Shown here: positions 1 to 7,911 of the stretch, piece after piece
Numbering within the stretch: the stretch's first letter is position 1
Layout: every line of letters starts with the position of its first letter
Assembly (NCBI GenBank): GCA_016178625.1
Contig: JACOSX010000047.1
Span: 1-59,122, forward strand
DNA: 59,122 nucleotides
Origin: Ignavibacteria bacterium
GTDB taxonomy: Bacteria > Bacteroidota > Ignavibacteria > UBA10030 > SZUA-254
Reading direction: 5' to 3'
Translations under genes and position numbers: made by a program
Notes under the pieces: model-generated
What the model saw: only the letters and a program-made list of their open reading frames with translations
Database searches by the model: none
What the model was told of the DNA's origin: nothing

Positions 1-412
1 CAGCACCGAGGGGATGCGTAATCGATGAAATGCTAAATCCTGCCGTGTACACAATCGCCGCGGCGACAAATTGACCAAAGAATTTCCTTCCCGGAGTTAA
101 GGGTTGCACATCGTCCCAAATTCCTAAAATAAGAACGATCGTGAGTGAGATAACCAGCATCACACCTGTATGGGGGTGCATTGCTGAGAAAGGGTGTAAC
201 GCGAGATCAAAATAAATGTAGAGGAGCAATGAGAGGAAGAAGCTCATGTAAATCGCCAATCCCCCAAGTCGTGGGATGGGAAATGTGTGAACTTTCCGCT
301 CATTTGGCTGATCAATCGCTCCAATCCTTTTGGCAAATCGGATAACGAATGGGGTAAGCAGCAATGACAGCACAAGGGGGATAACGAAAATAATATATAA
401 CTGGAAGATCAT
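1..412 (-). CDS. WecA/TagO-like undecaprenyl-phosphate sugar-1-phosphate transferase (partial, C-terminus outside window)
   Basis: Absent from the ORF track because it runs off the edge; the minus strand reads open from ATG at 412 to base 1 (137 codons). The translation starts MIFQLYIIFVIPLVLS and carries a first membrane helix, then the family hallmark PNERKVHTFPIPRLGG (about residues 37-52), further helices and GIWDDVQPLTPGRKF with the catalytic DD pair. This is the polyprenyl-phosphate GlcNAc-1-P transferase family (GT4-type WecA/TagO/MraY), which loads the first sugar phosphate onto undecaprenyl phosphate at the inner membrane. A GAAGGG ribosome site lies about 10 nt upstream of the ATG. 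It fits as the initiating enzyme for the polysaccharide locus and is the most downstream gene seen of the minus-strand wza-barrel-AAA group. Which sugar it uses cannot be read. Confidence 0.88.
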   Translation of the reverse strand, partial: MIFQLYIIFVIPLVLSLLLTPFVIRFAKRIGAIDQPNERKVHTFPIPRLGGLAIYMSFFLSLLLYIYFDLALHPFSAMHPHTGVMLVISLTIVLILGIWDDVQPLTPGRKFFGQFVAAAIVYTAGFSISSITHPLGA

Positions 413-587
413 ATGATTATCATTCCCTTCTCGAATTCAATTAGCTTTTTGATGAAATAATTTTAGATATTGTTAATGACATCAAGGTGAATCGACCCCG
501 CGTCCTGACGACAGTAACCAAGGAGAATCTCCGTCGAACAAACCCTAGAACTTTAACCATTAACCGATTGCTTCTCGAGATCAATCA

Positions 588-614
588 CCCCTCTACCCCT
601 GGGGCAATGAGGGG
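588..614. repeat. Inverted repeat in the gap between AAA+ gene and wecA-like gene
   Basis: The 275-bp gap 413-687 holds no credible gene. It contains a compact inverted repeat, CCCCTC ... CCCC/GGGG ... GAGGGG, able to form a strong hairpin. No T-run follows on either strand, so it is not a textbook intrinsic terminator; a processing or pausing hairpin or a dispersed palindrome are alternatives. Confidence 0.4.
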
Positions 615-687
615 CCTCATCAGCAACAGAGTGATTGGGAAGCCGCTTCAGTCGAACGATGAGGTTCGCGGGCAAAACCTCTATACA

Positions 688-1524
688 TCAAAACTGCTCG
701 GTTTCCTCCACTGTAACGCCGTTGACCCTCTTGTTATAGTCCTGAAGATAAACCGGTAGATGATTCTTCCGAATAAATTGATCGGAACATATTCTGGCTG
801 CGTGTTTAATCGCCACTTTCAATTCCCGCGCGTTCCCCGGCCAATGGTACTCGAGACACGTGCGAAGTGCACTGCCAGTTATCCCCTTCGGCCGATTCGC
901 ACGATCAGTCGTTGTTTCCATGATGAATTTTTCAATAAGAAACAGGATATCTTCGCGACGCTCGCGCAACGGGGGAAGATTGAGAATCACCGGGCACATC
1001 CTATGATAGATCTCGGTCTTATCTATTCCGTCGTCCTCCAATACTGCTGGTTTCGTTCTCGATGTTGTAATAATGCGGACATTCACACCGATCTCTTCAA
1101 ATCCTCCCACGCGTCGGAAGTGTTGATGTTCAAGGACTCTGGCAATTTTCATTTGCAGTAGTGCTGGCAGTTCTTCAACATTCTCAAAGAAAATCGTACC
1201 GCCGTATGCTCTCTCGACTGCACCGCGGGTAATCTCAATTCCTGAGAAAGTCAGTTCTTCGGAGCCAAAGATTTCTTTCTCAAGAGTTTCCCGATTCAGA
1301 GTCTTGCAATCCACCCATAGGAATGGACTCCGTGCCCGTCCACTGACTTGATGAATCATTTTCGCAAGCCATTTCTTTCCCGTTCCTTCTTCACCGACAA
1401 CCAGAACTCCTAAATCACTCAATGCAATCCGGTCGAGAGTTTGCATTATGGTTCGCATTGTCGGACTCGGCTGAGGTCCAAAGAACGAATCGATCGATCT
1501 GAATACATGGTTCCGAGGCATCAT
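688..1524 (-). CDS. Stand-alone sigma-54-interaction-type AAA+ ATPase with degenerate motifs
   Basis: 278 aa. The whole protein is the central AAA+ domain of NtrC-type activators: Walker A GEEGTGKK (44-51), a Walker B-like stretch GGTIFFENVEELP (108-120), FRRVGG and LPPLRERREDI before a C-terminal helical lid with WPGNARELK. There is no N-terminal receiver/PAS/GAF domain and no C-terminal HTH. The GAFTGA loop that contacts sigma-54 is replaced by LTFSGI, the Walker B DE pair reads EN, the sensor ATN reads TSR, and the FRED(L)YYR arginine-finger segment is DKTEIYHR. I infer loss of normal sigma-54 activation and possibly of hydrolysis; a repurposed regulator or assembly partner is possible. 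It lies 48 bp downstream of the barrel gene, in the same direction, probably co-transcribed. Confidence 0.8.
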   Translation of the reverse strand: MMPRNHVFRSIDSFFGPQPSPTMRTIMQTLDRIALSDLGVLVVGEEGTGKKWLAKMIHQVSGRARSPFLWVDCKTLNRETLEKEIFGSEELTFSGIEITRGAVERAYGGTIFFENVEELPALLQMKIARVLEHQHFRRVGGFEEIGVNVRIITTSRTKPAVLEDDGIDKTEIYHRMCPVILNLPPLRERREDILFLIEKFIMETTTDRANRPKGITGSALRTCLEYHWPGNARELKVAIKHAARICSDQFIRKNHLPVYLQDYNKRVNGVTVEETEQF

Positions 1525-1572
1525 TTTCTCGTCAATTGCTTGTGCTCAGGTAATATCGCTGTTGATGTCTCA

Positions 1573-2526
1573 CTATCGGGGTAGAGCTTCAACGCGATTC
1601 CAAAGCGTGAACGCTGCAGAAACGTGGTATGCCCGATCAGTTTGTTTGCTTGGCGAGATCGCATAATCAAGTTGAAAACGTTCTGTCCGAATTCCAAAAC
1701 CAAACCTCGCAGAACCGAGGCCTGGTTCAACAATGTATCCACCACGAAGAGCAAGGACTTTAAAGAGAAAGAGTTCCATCCCGCCTTTATATCGAATCCC
1801 ATCCTGACCAAATACTTTTTCATTCGCCACACTGATCGTGAAAAAGGTTTGGCTAAATGTAGGCGGGAACCTAAGTGTTGCACCAGCTTGAAGGCTCCGC
1901 GGGAGATTCTCAGAACTCAACGATGTCGTTGTACGATCTGATGCATACAGAATCCCGGAACCGATACCACTCAAGACAGCACCATAGCTAATCTCCTGCG
2001 ACGGAGAATAAAAAACACCCATCGAAGAAGATACCCCCCAAAGGCTTGCTGTGGTACTTTTCGCATATCGGACTCCCAAGCCTGCGCCGACACTGACCGT
2101 TGGTACAACTTCGCGTGAATATACAATGTCATATCCATACTGAATGACATGAAAATCAAAGTTCGGGCTTGATTCAATGTAACCGACATGATTCACTGTC
2201 AACCCAATCGCAACGGCCTCGCCTCGACGAATTTGGAATGGAACGGCTATGTTTTCATTCATCGTATTAATGATACGCTCTTGAGAGTGGTTCATAACAA
2301 TAGAGGATCTCTGAAGATAGACCAGCGCAGCAGGGTTCCAATACATGCTGTTCGCGTCGTACGCATCTGTAACGTAGGCTTCTGCAAAACCAGCCGCCCT
2401 CGCTCCGACATTTACTGGACGCGAGCTGTAGAGACTGATCGTCTGAGATCGAATAGGGATCCAAAGCATCAGTGTGCACAAGAGAGAGAACCATGCTCGA
2501 TATTGTAACTTCAATTCCACTTCCAT
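1573..2526 (-). CDS. PorV/PorQ-family outer-membrane beta-barrel protein
   Basis: 317 aa. An N-terminal hydrophobic signal (WFSLLCTLMLWIPIRS) is followed by the family's entry motif NVGARAAGFAEAYVTDAYDANSMYWNPAAL, then alternating amphipathic strands to the C-terminus (…FQLDYAIS…HVSAAFTLW), as in PorV/PorQ and UPF0164 proteins of Bacteroidota/Chlorobi. Such proteins sit in the outer membrane; PorV is a T9SS shuttle, but many paralogs have no assigned role. The gene is 20 bp downstream of the wza-like gene and 48 bp upstream of the AAA+ gene, so it may serve polysaccharide or protein export here. The T9SS-type protein encoded at 34106-44467 makes a T9SS link plausible but unproven. Confidence 0.82.
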   Translation of the reverse strand: MEVELKLQYRAWFSLLCTLMLWIPIRSQTISLYSSRPVNVGARAAGFAEAYVTDAYDANSMYWNPAALVYLQRSSIVMNHSQERIINTMNENIAVPFQIRRGEAVAIGLTVNHVGYIESSPNFDFHVIQYGYDIVYSREVVPTVSVGAGLGVRYAKSTTASLWGVSSSMGVFYSPSQEISYGAVLSGIGSGILYASDRTTTSLSSENLPRSLQAGATLRFPPTFSQTFFTISVANEKVFGQDGIRYKGGMELFLFKVLALRGGYIVEPGLGSARFGFGIRTERFQLDYAISPSKQTDRAYHVSAAFTLWNRVEALPR

Positions 2527-2546
2527 CGGGTTTGGCGATGCGGTGC

Positions 2547-3260
2547 CTAGTTAAAAACTCTGAAGAATCCAAAGATGAAGATGGCATCTCTCATGAAGTC
2601 GGAAAGTTCCCGAATAATATTCCCTTTCTTCGGAACGAAAACAGTGTCCCCTGGTCGGATCATTGGGATCGATTCAATGTTGCCATTCTCCATGTACCAA
2701 GTCAAGTCAATCTCAATCGGCTGACGATTTGTGCCGCTTCGCAAAATCTTGATATGCCGAAGATCAGATTCGGGTGTTGTACCGCCAGCTGTGGAGAGAA
2801 TCTCAATGAGCGATACATCACTCGTGACTGGATAGTTTTCTTGCTTTGAAACTGCACCCAACACCGCGACCTTCTGTGCGACGGTACTTACCACGGTTGC
2901 CGTTAATTTTACTTCGCCTTGGATATACTCAGAAAGTTTTTGCCGTAATTGTTCAGTGAACTGTTCCTTGGTGAGACCCGCTGCGTTCACTTCACCAATG
3001 AGCGGGACCGGAATTGTCCCCGTTTCTCTCACAGAAGTTGTGACATTGAATTCCGGATATCCCCAAACCGAGAGTTGAATCTGATCTCCCTGCCTGATCA
3101 CGTAATTGTCAGCCTGCGCCTCCATTTGAACAGATCGGCTACCTGAACGAATTATCTGGGTTAAATTGCCCTTCGCTATTTCTTCAGAAGATGAGCATCC
3201 ATTAAGATAACAAGCAGCCAGACCAAAGAGGAGAAGATAAAGTATTCTTTTCATATACAT
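2547..3260 (-). CDS. Wza-like polysaccharide export lipoprotein
   Basis: 237 aa. The N-terminus MKRILYLLLFGLAACYLNGC ends in a lipobox (LNGC), so it is a predicted lipoprotein; translation could start at 3260 (MYMKR) or at 3254 (MKR). Residues ~50-130 form the Poly_export domain (YVIRQGDQIQLSVWGYPEF), followed by an SLBB-like segment (VAVLGAVSKQENYPVTS…LSTAGG) and a C-terminal amphipathic/hydrophobic end (DAIFIFGFFRVF) where Wza makes its outer-membrane helix. It is shorter than E. coli Wza (one SLBB rather than two or more), as is common outside Proteobacteria. It forms the outer-membrane exit of the Wzy-dependent system whose Wzz and polymerase lie across the divergent promoter region. Confidence 0.9.
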   Translation of the reverse strand: MYMKRILYLLLFGLAACYLNGCSSSEEIAKGNLTQIIRSGSRSVQMEAQADNYVIRQGDQIQLSVWGYPEFNVTTSVRETGTIPVPLIGEVNAAGLTKEQFTEQLRQKLSEYIQGEVKLTATVVSTVAQKVAVLGAVSKQENYPVTSDVSLIEILSTAGGTTPESDLRHIKILRSGTNRQPIEIDLTWYMENGNIESIPMIRPGDTVFVPKKGNIIRELSDFMRDAIFIFGFFRVFN

Positions 3261-3308
3261 TATATCTAGAGCAAATTAATATTATCACACGCGCAAAGCA
3301 TTGAACAC

Positions 3309-3325
3309 CATCCACATGATGGATG
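3309..3325. promoter_or_regulatory. Operator-like inverted repeat CATCCA-N5-TGGATG
   Basis: A perfect 6-bp inverted repeat with a 5-bp spacer lies about 50 bp upstream of the wza-like start, in the likely 5' leader or promoter. It could be a repressor site or an mRNA hairpin; function is inference. Confidence 0.35.
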
Positions 3326-3632
3326 ATTTGCTGGAAGACGCTGATCAGACGATCAGATCCTTGAGTTATAGCTTGTGTTGCAGGTAGAGAATTTAGATGG
3401 ATAAATTACAAATTATATGCCAGGAGAGAACACGATAGAGAAAGCCTCAACAGACTATTTATTTTCTCCCCGAATTCCTGTCATGTATCATAGTAAGGAA
3501 CAATTTCACAAATTCGCGTGATGATGCGCAATATACGTTCAGGTATTTTTTTGTTCTATAGGAAAGCAAGTTTCCGGGGAACGAACCTAATTTCATTTGA
3601 TACTACTCGATGGGCCAACTGAGTGTGTTAGA

Positions 3633-3652
3633 ATTACACATTATAGTGTAAT
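3633..3652. promoter_or_regulatory. 20-bp palindrome ATTACAC-ATTATA-GTGTAAT
   Basis: Perfect 7-bp arms around a 6-bp AT-rich centre, in the middle of the divergent control region. The minus strand reads TATAAT across the centre, so a -10 element could overlap the palindrome. The size and symmetry fit a dimeric HTH repressor/activator operator. Confidence 0.45.
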
Positions 3653-3873
3653 AATTACTCACTCTGTATAAGTTGTTCCATGAACTGTGTAGTTGGTATT
3701 CGAAAAGAGATAAGAAGCAAGGAAATCTCTCGAAGACAGGGGTATTGGATACGTTGACTTCGATGAATTGATCTTATTAAGAGTATTAACCGACTATTAG
3801 CCATGGCATACAATTTGCCGTTTACTTCAACTACTCCACACTAATACACTCTCATTTTTTAAGGAAGCACACC

Positions 3874-5211
3874 GTGCGATCGGCACAATTTACATTGCGA
3901 GAGGTTATTGCACTTTTCCGCCGTCGGAAGAAGCTCCTCATCATCCCAAGTGTCATCATTACAATTCTCTGCGGGATAGGGGCATATCTTCTTCCCAATA
4001 AGTACGAATCGTCAACGACGATCCTTGTACAACGCGATGAGATTCTCAATCCGCTCATTAGCTATGAGATGGCGGTAACGATGGCCTCCGAGGATCGTCT
4101 ACGAACATTTAATGAAATCATCTACAGTCGGACAATCCTTCAGCAACTTATTGACAGCCTCGGGCTCGGAGCCAGTACAAGGACAGAAGCGCAGCGTCAA
4201 GCGCTTGTCGATGCGGTCGGACATAACATCACAACAGAGCGTCGAGGATCGGATTCTTTCCGCATCACGTATCTCGATTCGGATCCGGCACGTGCGCAAC
4301 GCGCCGCTGCGTTGATGGCAAACTTGTTCATCGGAACCACCCTTCATGTGGAGGGGCAGCGCAATGAACAAGCTGTACAGTTTTTTGAAAAGAAACTCGA
4401 AGAACTCAGACAAAAATTCGAAGTAAGCCAAAAAGAAGTTCTCTCCCTTTTGCAACAACGGATCAGTACAGCTCCGACAGAAAACCGGACACTCTATGTG
4501 CAGATAGAAAACATCGAAAAACAGATCAATGACATTGATTCCCGCCTTAAGGTATATCAGCTGGAGCTGGCGGTGTTGCGGAGGTTCCCTGACGCATTGC
4601 ACACTGAGGAAGGAAAACAATCGCTCTACGACCTGCAACGGGCAGAGATACCCTTCGCCGCTGACCTTCGGGGCTTATTAGCAAAGTATGATGATTTTCT
4701 TCGTCGGTACACACCAAAGTATCCTGAAGTCGAGAAACTTGAAAAACAAATGCTCAACCTTTTGGAGCGCATGCGCAACGCTGTTGAATCCGAACTTGCA
4801 AAACAGCAGCCTCAGCGCTGGGACCTCGAGAAACAACGCGCTCAACTGCTCGATGAGATCAAACAATCTTCAGTGAACCAACGCGTCGACGAGGACAAAG
4901 AATCGGATTACGGCATTTATCGAAAACTCTACGATGAGATGAAGGTGAAACTTGAGCAGGCCAGAACTTCTCGCGATCTCGGAAGTAAAGGGGCAAACCA
5001 ATTCATTATTATCGATCCGGCTTTGGTTCCTACAGTTCCTTCAAAACCACATCGATTGCAGATTGTTCTCGGAGGTTTGGGCCTTGGGTTGTTCATGGGG
5101 TTCCTGACAGTAATGCTGAAGGAACTCCTTGATACAACGATACGACTGCCACGAGACATAGAAGTCTATCAAAAACCAGTCATCGCATTCATCACTGACG
5201 GAGAAGAATGA
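3874..5211 (+). CDS. Wzz/GumC-type polysaccharide chain-length determinant
   Basis: 445 aa. GTG start at 3874 with ribosome site AAGGAAG 6 nt upstream. Cytoplasmic N-tail and first helix (LLIIPSVIITILCGIGAYL, ~25-44), a Wzz domain (YESSTTILVQRDEI…), a long periplasmic coiled coil (~170-360, rich in Glu/Gln/Lys heptads), the PxxP-type region VPTVPSKPHR (~395-405) and second helix (IVLGGLGLGLFMGFLTVML). This is the polysaccharide co-polymerase family controlling chain length with Wzy. No kinase domain is fused; the next gene supplies the ATPase. It heads the long plus-strand operon. Confidence 0.92.
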   Translation: MRSAQFTLREVIALFRRRKKLLIIPSVIITILCGIGAYLLPNKYESSTTILVQRDEILNPLISYEMAVTMASEDRLRTFNEIIYSRTILQQLIDSLGLGASTRTEAQRQALVDAVGHNITTERRGSDSFRITYLDSDPARAQRAAALMANLFIGTTLHVEGQRNEQAVQFFEKKLEELRQKFEVSQKEVLSLLQQRISTAPTENRTLYVQIENIEKQINDIDSRLKVYQLELAVLRRFPDALHTEEGKQSLYDLQRAEIPFAADLRGLLAKYDDFLRRYTPKYPEVEKLEKQMLNLLERMRNAVESELAKQQPQRWDLEKQRAQLLDEIKQSSVNQRVDEDKESDYGIYRKLYDEMKVKLEQARTSRDLGSKGANQFIIIDPALVPTVPSKPHRLQIVLGGLGLGLFMGFLTVMLKELLDTTIRLPRDIEVYQKPVIAFITDGEE

Positions 5212-5280
5212 TAATGAACTTGATCGATCCCCAGGGTGGTTACATGCGCACAGAGTTAATGGGGAAACAACAGCAAACTC

Positions 5281-6093
5281 ATGATGAATGATCTGAATAT
5301 ACCTATGAATGACAACGACTCAGAACTCCACGAAAAGTTTACACCAGCACCAGATAGAGAAAACACCAAACTTGTCCGACTCATAAAGTCGATAGAAGTA
5401 AATCCGGAGAAGGGAAAGTTCATCGATAATAAGGTCGTTAAATTCAAATATTATAACGCGTTCAATTACTCGCTCCTCTCACGGGGTCATGAAGAAGTTA
5501 ACATGACACTCGGGATTACAAGTCCCAAGCATGGCGAGGGGAAAACTCTTGTTGCGTGTAATCTCGCCGTCTCCCTAGCGATGGGTTCGCAAAAGAAGAC
5601 TGTCCTTGTTGATCTGAATATCGCCAACCCTCGATTACATAAAATTTTTGGGGTTCCACAAAGTCCAGGTCTCACAGAGGCATTCCTTAATGGCTCGATT
5701 CACATATCGCGGACCGCGATCGAACATCTCTCGGTCCTGCCTTCAGGAAGATGTATCCCCCACCAGGAGAAAGTGCTACAAGCTGACCCATCCTCGAACC
5801 TTGGCTCTGCACATACAGTCGTGACCCCTACTCTCGGGCTTGAGCAACTCCCGGCATTTCGAGATGTTATTTACTCCCTCGAACAGGAATTTGAATTTGT
5901 CATCGTCGATATGCCAGCAATTCATTCCGAGGGAGTGCCAATTCTCTTTGCGAATCAGTTGAACGGCTTACTTGTAGTCGTCGACAGTGGAAAAACAAAA
6001 CGCGAAGAGATCGACGCGATGTTTCATTACATCAACGAGCGGCAGGTTCTGGGTTTCGTGTTCAACCGCTTCAACGAGAAAGCTTCTTCATAG
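5281..6093 (+). CDS. CpsD/BY-kinase-like P-loop ATPase, partner of the Wzz protein
   Basis: 270 aa. Residues 1-70 are polar; then the MinD/ParA-type fold with Walker A SPKHGEGKT (81-89), Walker A' VLVDLNIANPRLHKIFG (108-124) and Walker B FVIVDMPAI (~214-222). In bacterial tyrosine kinases the A' motif is normally D-x-D (…IDADLRRP); here it is D-L-N, and there is no C-terminal tyrosine cluster (it ends FNRFNEKASS). It therefore resembles the CpsD/CapB family but may lack tyrosine autokinase activity and act as an ATPase regulating the co-polymerase. ATG 5281 is used; ATG 5284 is an alternative. Located 69 bp after wzz. Confidence 0.82.
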   Translation: MMNDLNIPMNDNDSELHEKFTPAPDRENTKLVRLIKSIEVNPEKGKFIDNKVVKFKYYNAFNYSLLSRGHEEVNMTLGITSPKHGEGKTLVACNLAVSLAMGSQKKTVLVDLNIANPRLHKIFGVPQSPGLTEAFLNGSIHISRTAIEHLSVLPSGRCIPHQEKVLQADPSSNLGSAHTVVTPTLGLEQLPAFRDVIYSLEQEFEFVIVDMPAIHSEGVPILFANQLNGLLVVVDSGKTKREEIDAMFHYINERQVLGFVFNRFNEKASS

Positions 6094-6105
6094 CCTTGAT
6101 CAGGA

Positions 6106-6273
6106 ATGCTTGCAACCAGCATAACAATAAGTCTGATGATCCTTGTGATCATCGTGGGGAAGAACACGAAGCACATGCACTATTTCACCTATATTATCAT
6201 TGGTCTGATCGCGCTTATCCAAGTCGCTGTGCTGTTCTTGATCTTGTATACGATGGAACGACCAAGTTTATGA
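6106..6273 (+). CDS. 55-aa two-helix small membrane protein (below ORF-track cutoff)
   Basis: Missed by the track, which lists an out-of-frame shadow (6096-6284) instead. The frame from ATG 6106 to TGA 6271-6273 encodes a protein with two clear hydrophobic segments, LATSITISLMILVIIVG and YIIIGLIALIQVAVLFLILY, separated by a short basic KNTKH loop, ending MERPSL. It starts 12 bp after the ATPase stop and ends 18 bp before the polymerase start, filling an otherwise oddly placed gap. The ribosome site is poor (AGGA abuts the ATG), so translational coupling with the upstream gene is likely. Function unknown; a membrane accessory of Wzz/Wzy is inference. Confidence 0.6.
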   Translation: MLATSITISLMILVIIVGKNTKHMHYFTYIIIGLIALIQVAVLFLILYTMERPSL

Positions 6274-6291
6274 ACGCGAGTTAATTCTCTC

Positions 6292-7848
6292 ATGCCTTCC
6301 ATATTTCACAAAACTAAACTTCCCAGGGCAACGGCGGAAGGAGTCATGCTCGGGGAGAATGTCCGTAATTCCCGATCGATGATTGCATTGATTTCCGGAT
6401 CGATCCTGATTGGTCTCCTTCTCGTGTTGACGGAGGGAAACGTCATCGCAGCCGCCGCAATTATTATCTGCACGACTATTATCATTCTCACGTTTTATCG
6501 CCTTGACTACGGATTTCTTCTCTTCGTTGGGATGGTTCTCCTCTTCGATCAGTATCCACCTCGAGGATTTGATAAGTCCATCATCGGATTTGAGTATTTT
6601 CAGAATCTCAAATACTTTCCACTCTTTTCCAGTATTGATCTCGCTGCGATTAACCCGATTGAGTTACAGCTTGGTCTTCTGCTCATCATCTGGGCATTAC
6701 TCATTGTGATGGGGAAACAAGTTTTCTTACAGCCCATACCCGTCTGGCTCGCCGCCCTGATGTTCTTTCTCTGGCTTACAATTTCTGCGGTTTACGGCAT
6801 TGGCCGCGGCGGGGATTTTCTCCCAGCCCTCTGGGAATTGCGCGCGCTCTTTTATTTTGGTATTCTCTTTTTTTTCGTCCCTCAAGTCATCCAATCGAAA
6901 GAACAACTCCAGAAATTGATGTGGGTCTGTATCCTTGCGATTTCGTTCAAGGTAGTCCAAGGCGTTGTGCGGCTCGTTCGGTTAGGCTTTAATTTCGGTG
7001 AGAGGACTGAGCTCACCAATCATGAGGATCCGCTCTTTTTCATTTCACTCTTCGTCCTACTATTTGGTTTCGTTGTGTTCGGATGCAGTGGGAAACAACG
7101 TCGCTTCCTTTTATGGTCTTTGCTTCCAATGTTCATCGTGTTCATTCTCGCCCAACGGCGAGCAACGTACGTTGCACTTGGCGTAGCGCTTGTCGCGTTC
7201 ATCATCCTCCTTCCTGGAAAGGAACGGCTCACGATGCTCAAAGTGATCGCTCCACTGCTTGTCATCGCAGGACTGTATCTCGCAGCATTCTGGAATAGTG
7301 AAAGCAGCATCGGTCTTCCAGCACAGTTAGTAAAGTCTTCCTTCTCGGTCGACCAAAAAGGCGCCGGCGAGCGTTATTACTCGAACCTATACCGCGAGTT
7401 TGAAAATTACAACCTGGCGATGACACTAAAAAAGTCGCCAGTCATCGGCATTGGCTTCGGCAATAAGTATGATCAACCGATAAGCCTGACATTTATTCCT
7501 TTTTCACTGCGAGATTATATTCCCCACAATGAAATCTTTTGGCTTGCTGTCAAGATGGGGGGAGTCGGATTCTTTCTGTTCTGGTTTTTCTTCGATGCAT
7601 TTGTCTTTCAGGCAGCGTTTGTCTTCGCGCACCTAAGAGATCCCTACTTGAAGACGATCTGTGCAGTAAGCATGATCGCAATCTTATGCCAGATCGTCGT
7701 CTCGTATGTCGACTTGCAACTCACATTCTATAGGAACATGATTTATCTCGGAGTCTTGATGGGCTTGCTTCCGACATTGAAGATGTTGGACACTAAGAAT
7801 GAAGAGACGCCGTTAGTAGATGAAAAGCGTCCATTGTATGCGCTTTAA
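6292..7848 (+). CDS. O-antigen ligase/polymerase (Wzy/WaaL-like) membrane protein
   Basis: 518 aa with roughly 12 hydrophobic segments. The Wzy_C/O-antigen-ligase region is visible: RRATYVALGVALVAFI (~283-298), a large extracytoplasmic loop (~330-430) with GIGFGNKY and the HNEIFWLAVKMGGVGFF signature. Members polymerise lipid-linked repeat units or ligate glycans to acceptors on the periplasmic face. With Wzx, Wzz and Wza encoded nearby, a polymerase role is favoured. ATG 6292 gives the full N-tail; ATG 6346 has a purine-rich GGAAGGAG just upstream (spacing 2) and is an alternative start. Confidence 0.85.
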   Translation: MPSIFHKTKLPRATAEGVMLGENVRNSRSMIALISGSILIGLLLVLTEGNVIAAAAIIICTTIIILTFYRLDYGFLLFVGMVLLFDQYPPRGFDKSIIGFEYFQNLKYFPLFSSIDLAAINPIELQLGLLLIIWALLIVMGKQVFLQPIPVWLAALMFFLWLTISAVYGIGRGGDFLPALWELRALFYFGILFFFVPQVIQSKEQLQKLMWVCILAISFKVVQGVVRLVRLGFNFGERTELTNHEDPLFFISLFVLLFGFVVFGCSGKQRRFLLWSLLPMFIVFILAQRRATYVALGVALVAFIILLPGKERLTMLKVIAPLLVIAGLYLAAFWNSESSIGLPAQLVKSSFSVDQKGAGERYYSNLYREFENYNLAMTLKKSPVIGIGFGNKYDQPISLTFIPFSLRDYIPHNEIFWLAVKMGGVGFFLFWFFFDAFVFQAAFVFAHLRDPYLKTICAVSMIAILCQIVVSYVDLQLTFYRNMIYLGVLMGLLPTLKMLDTKNEETPLVDEKRPLYAL

Positions 7849-7911
7849 TAAGTATCGCGCGGTGGGCTTGCATTCTCATAAATGAGATTACGGAACCCTC
7901 TTAACTAATAA

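Larger units (their letters stand above)
3261..3873. promoter_or_regulatory. 613-bp divergent intergenic region between wza-like and wzz-like genes
   Basis: No open frame with coding character was seen. The stretch is AT-rich near the middle and separates two divergent transcription units, so it should hold promoters for both. It contains the two palindromes listed separately. I could not point to a convincing sigma-70 -35/-10 pair on either strand. The AAA+ gene nearby raises the question of a sigma-54 site, but I saw no clear GG-N10-GC element. Confidence 0.55.

Noticed and set aside
487-759. 90-aa plus ORF in the gap upstream of the AAA+ gene end
   Set aside because: No ribosome site, no recognisable domain, runs antisense into the AAA+ gene and includes the 588-614 hairpin.
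1521-1883. 120-aa minus ORF overlapping the barrel gene
   Set aside because: Different frame inside the PorV/PorQ gene with no family features; a shadow.
6096-6284. 62-aa plus ORF between the ATPase and polymerase genes
   Set aside because: Low-complexity hydrophilic shadow; the neighbouring frame gives a clean two-helix membrane protein (6106-6273) instead.
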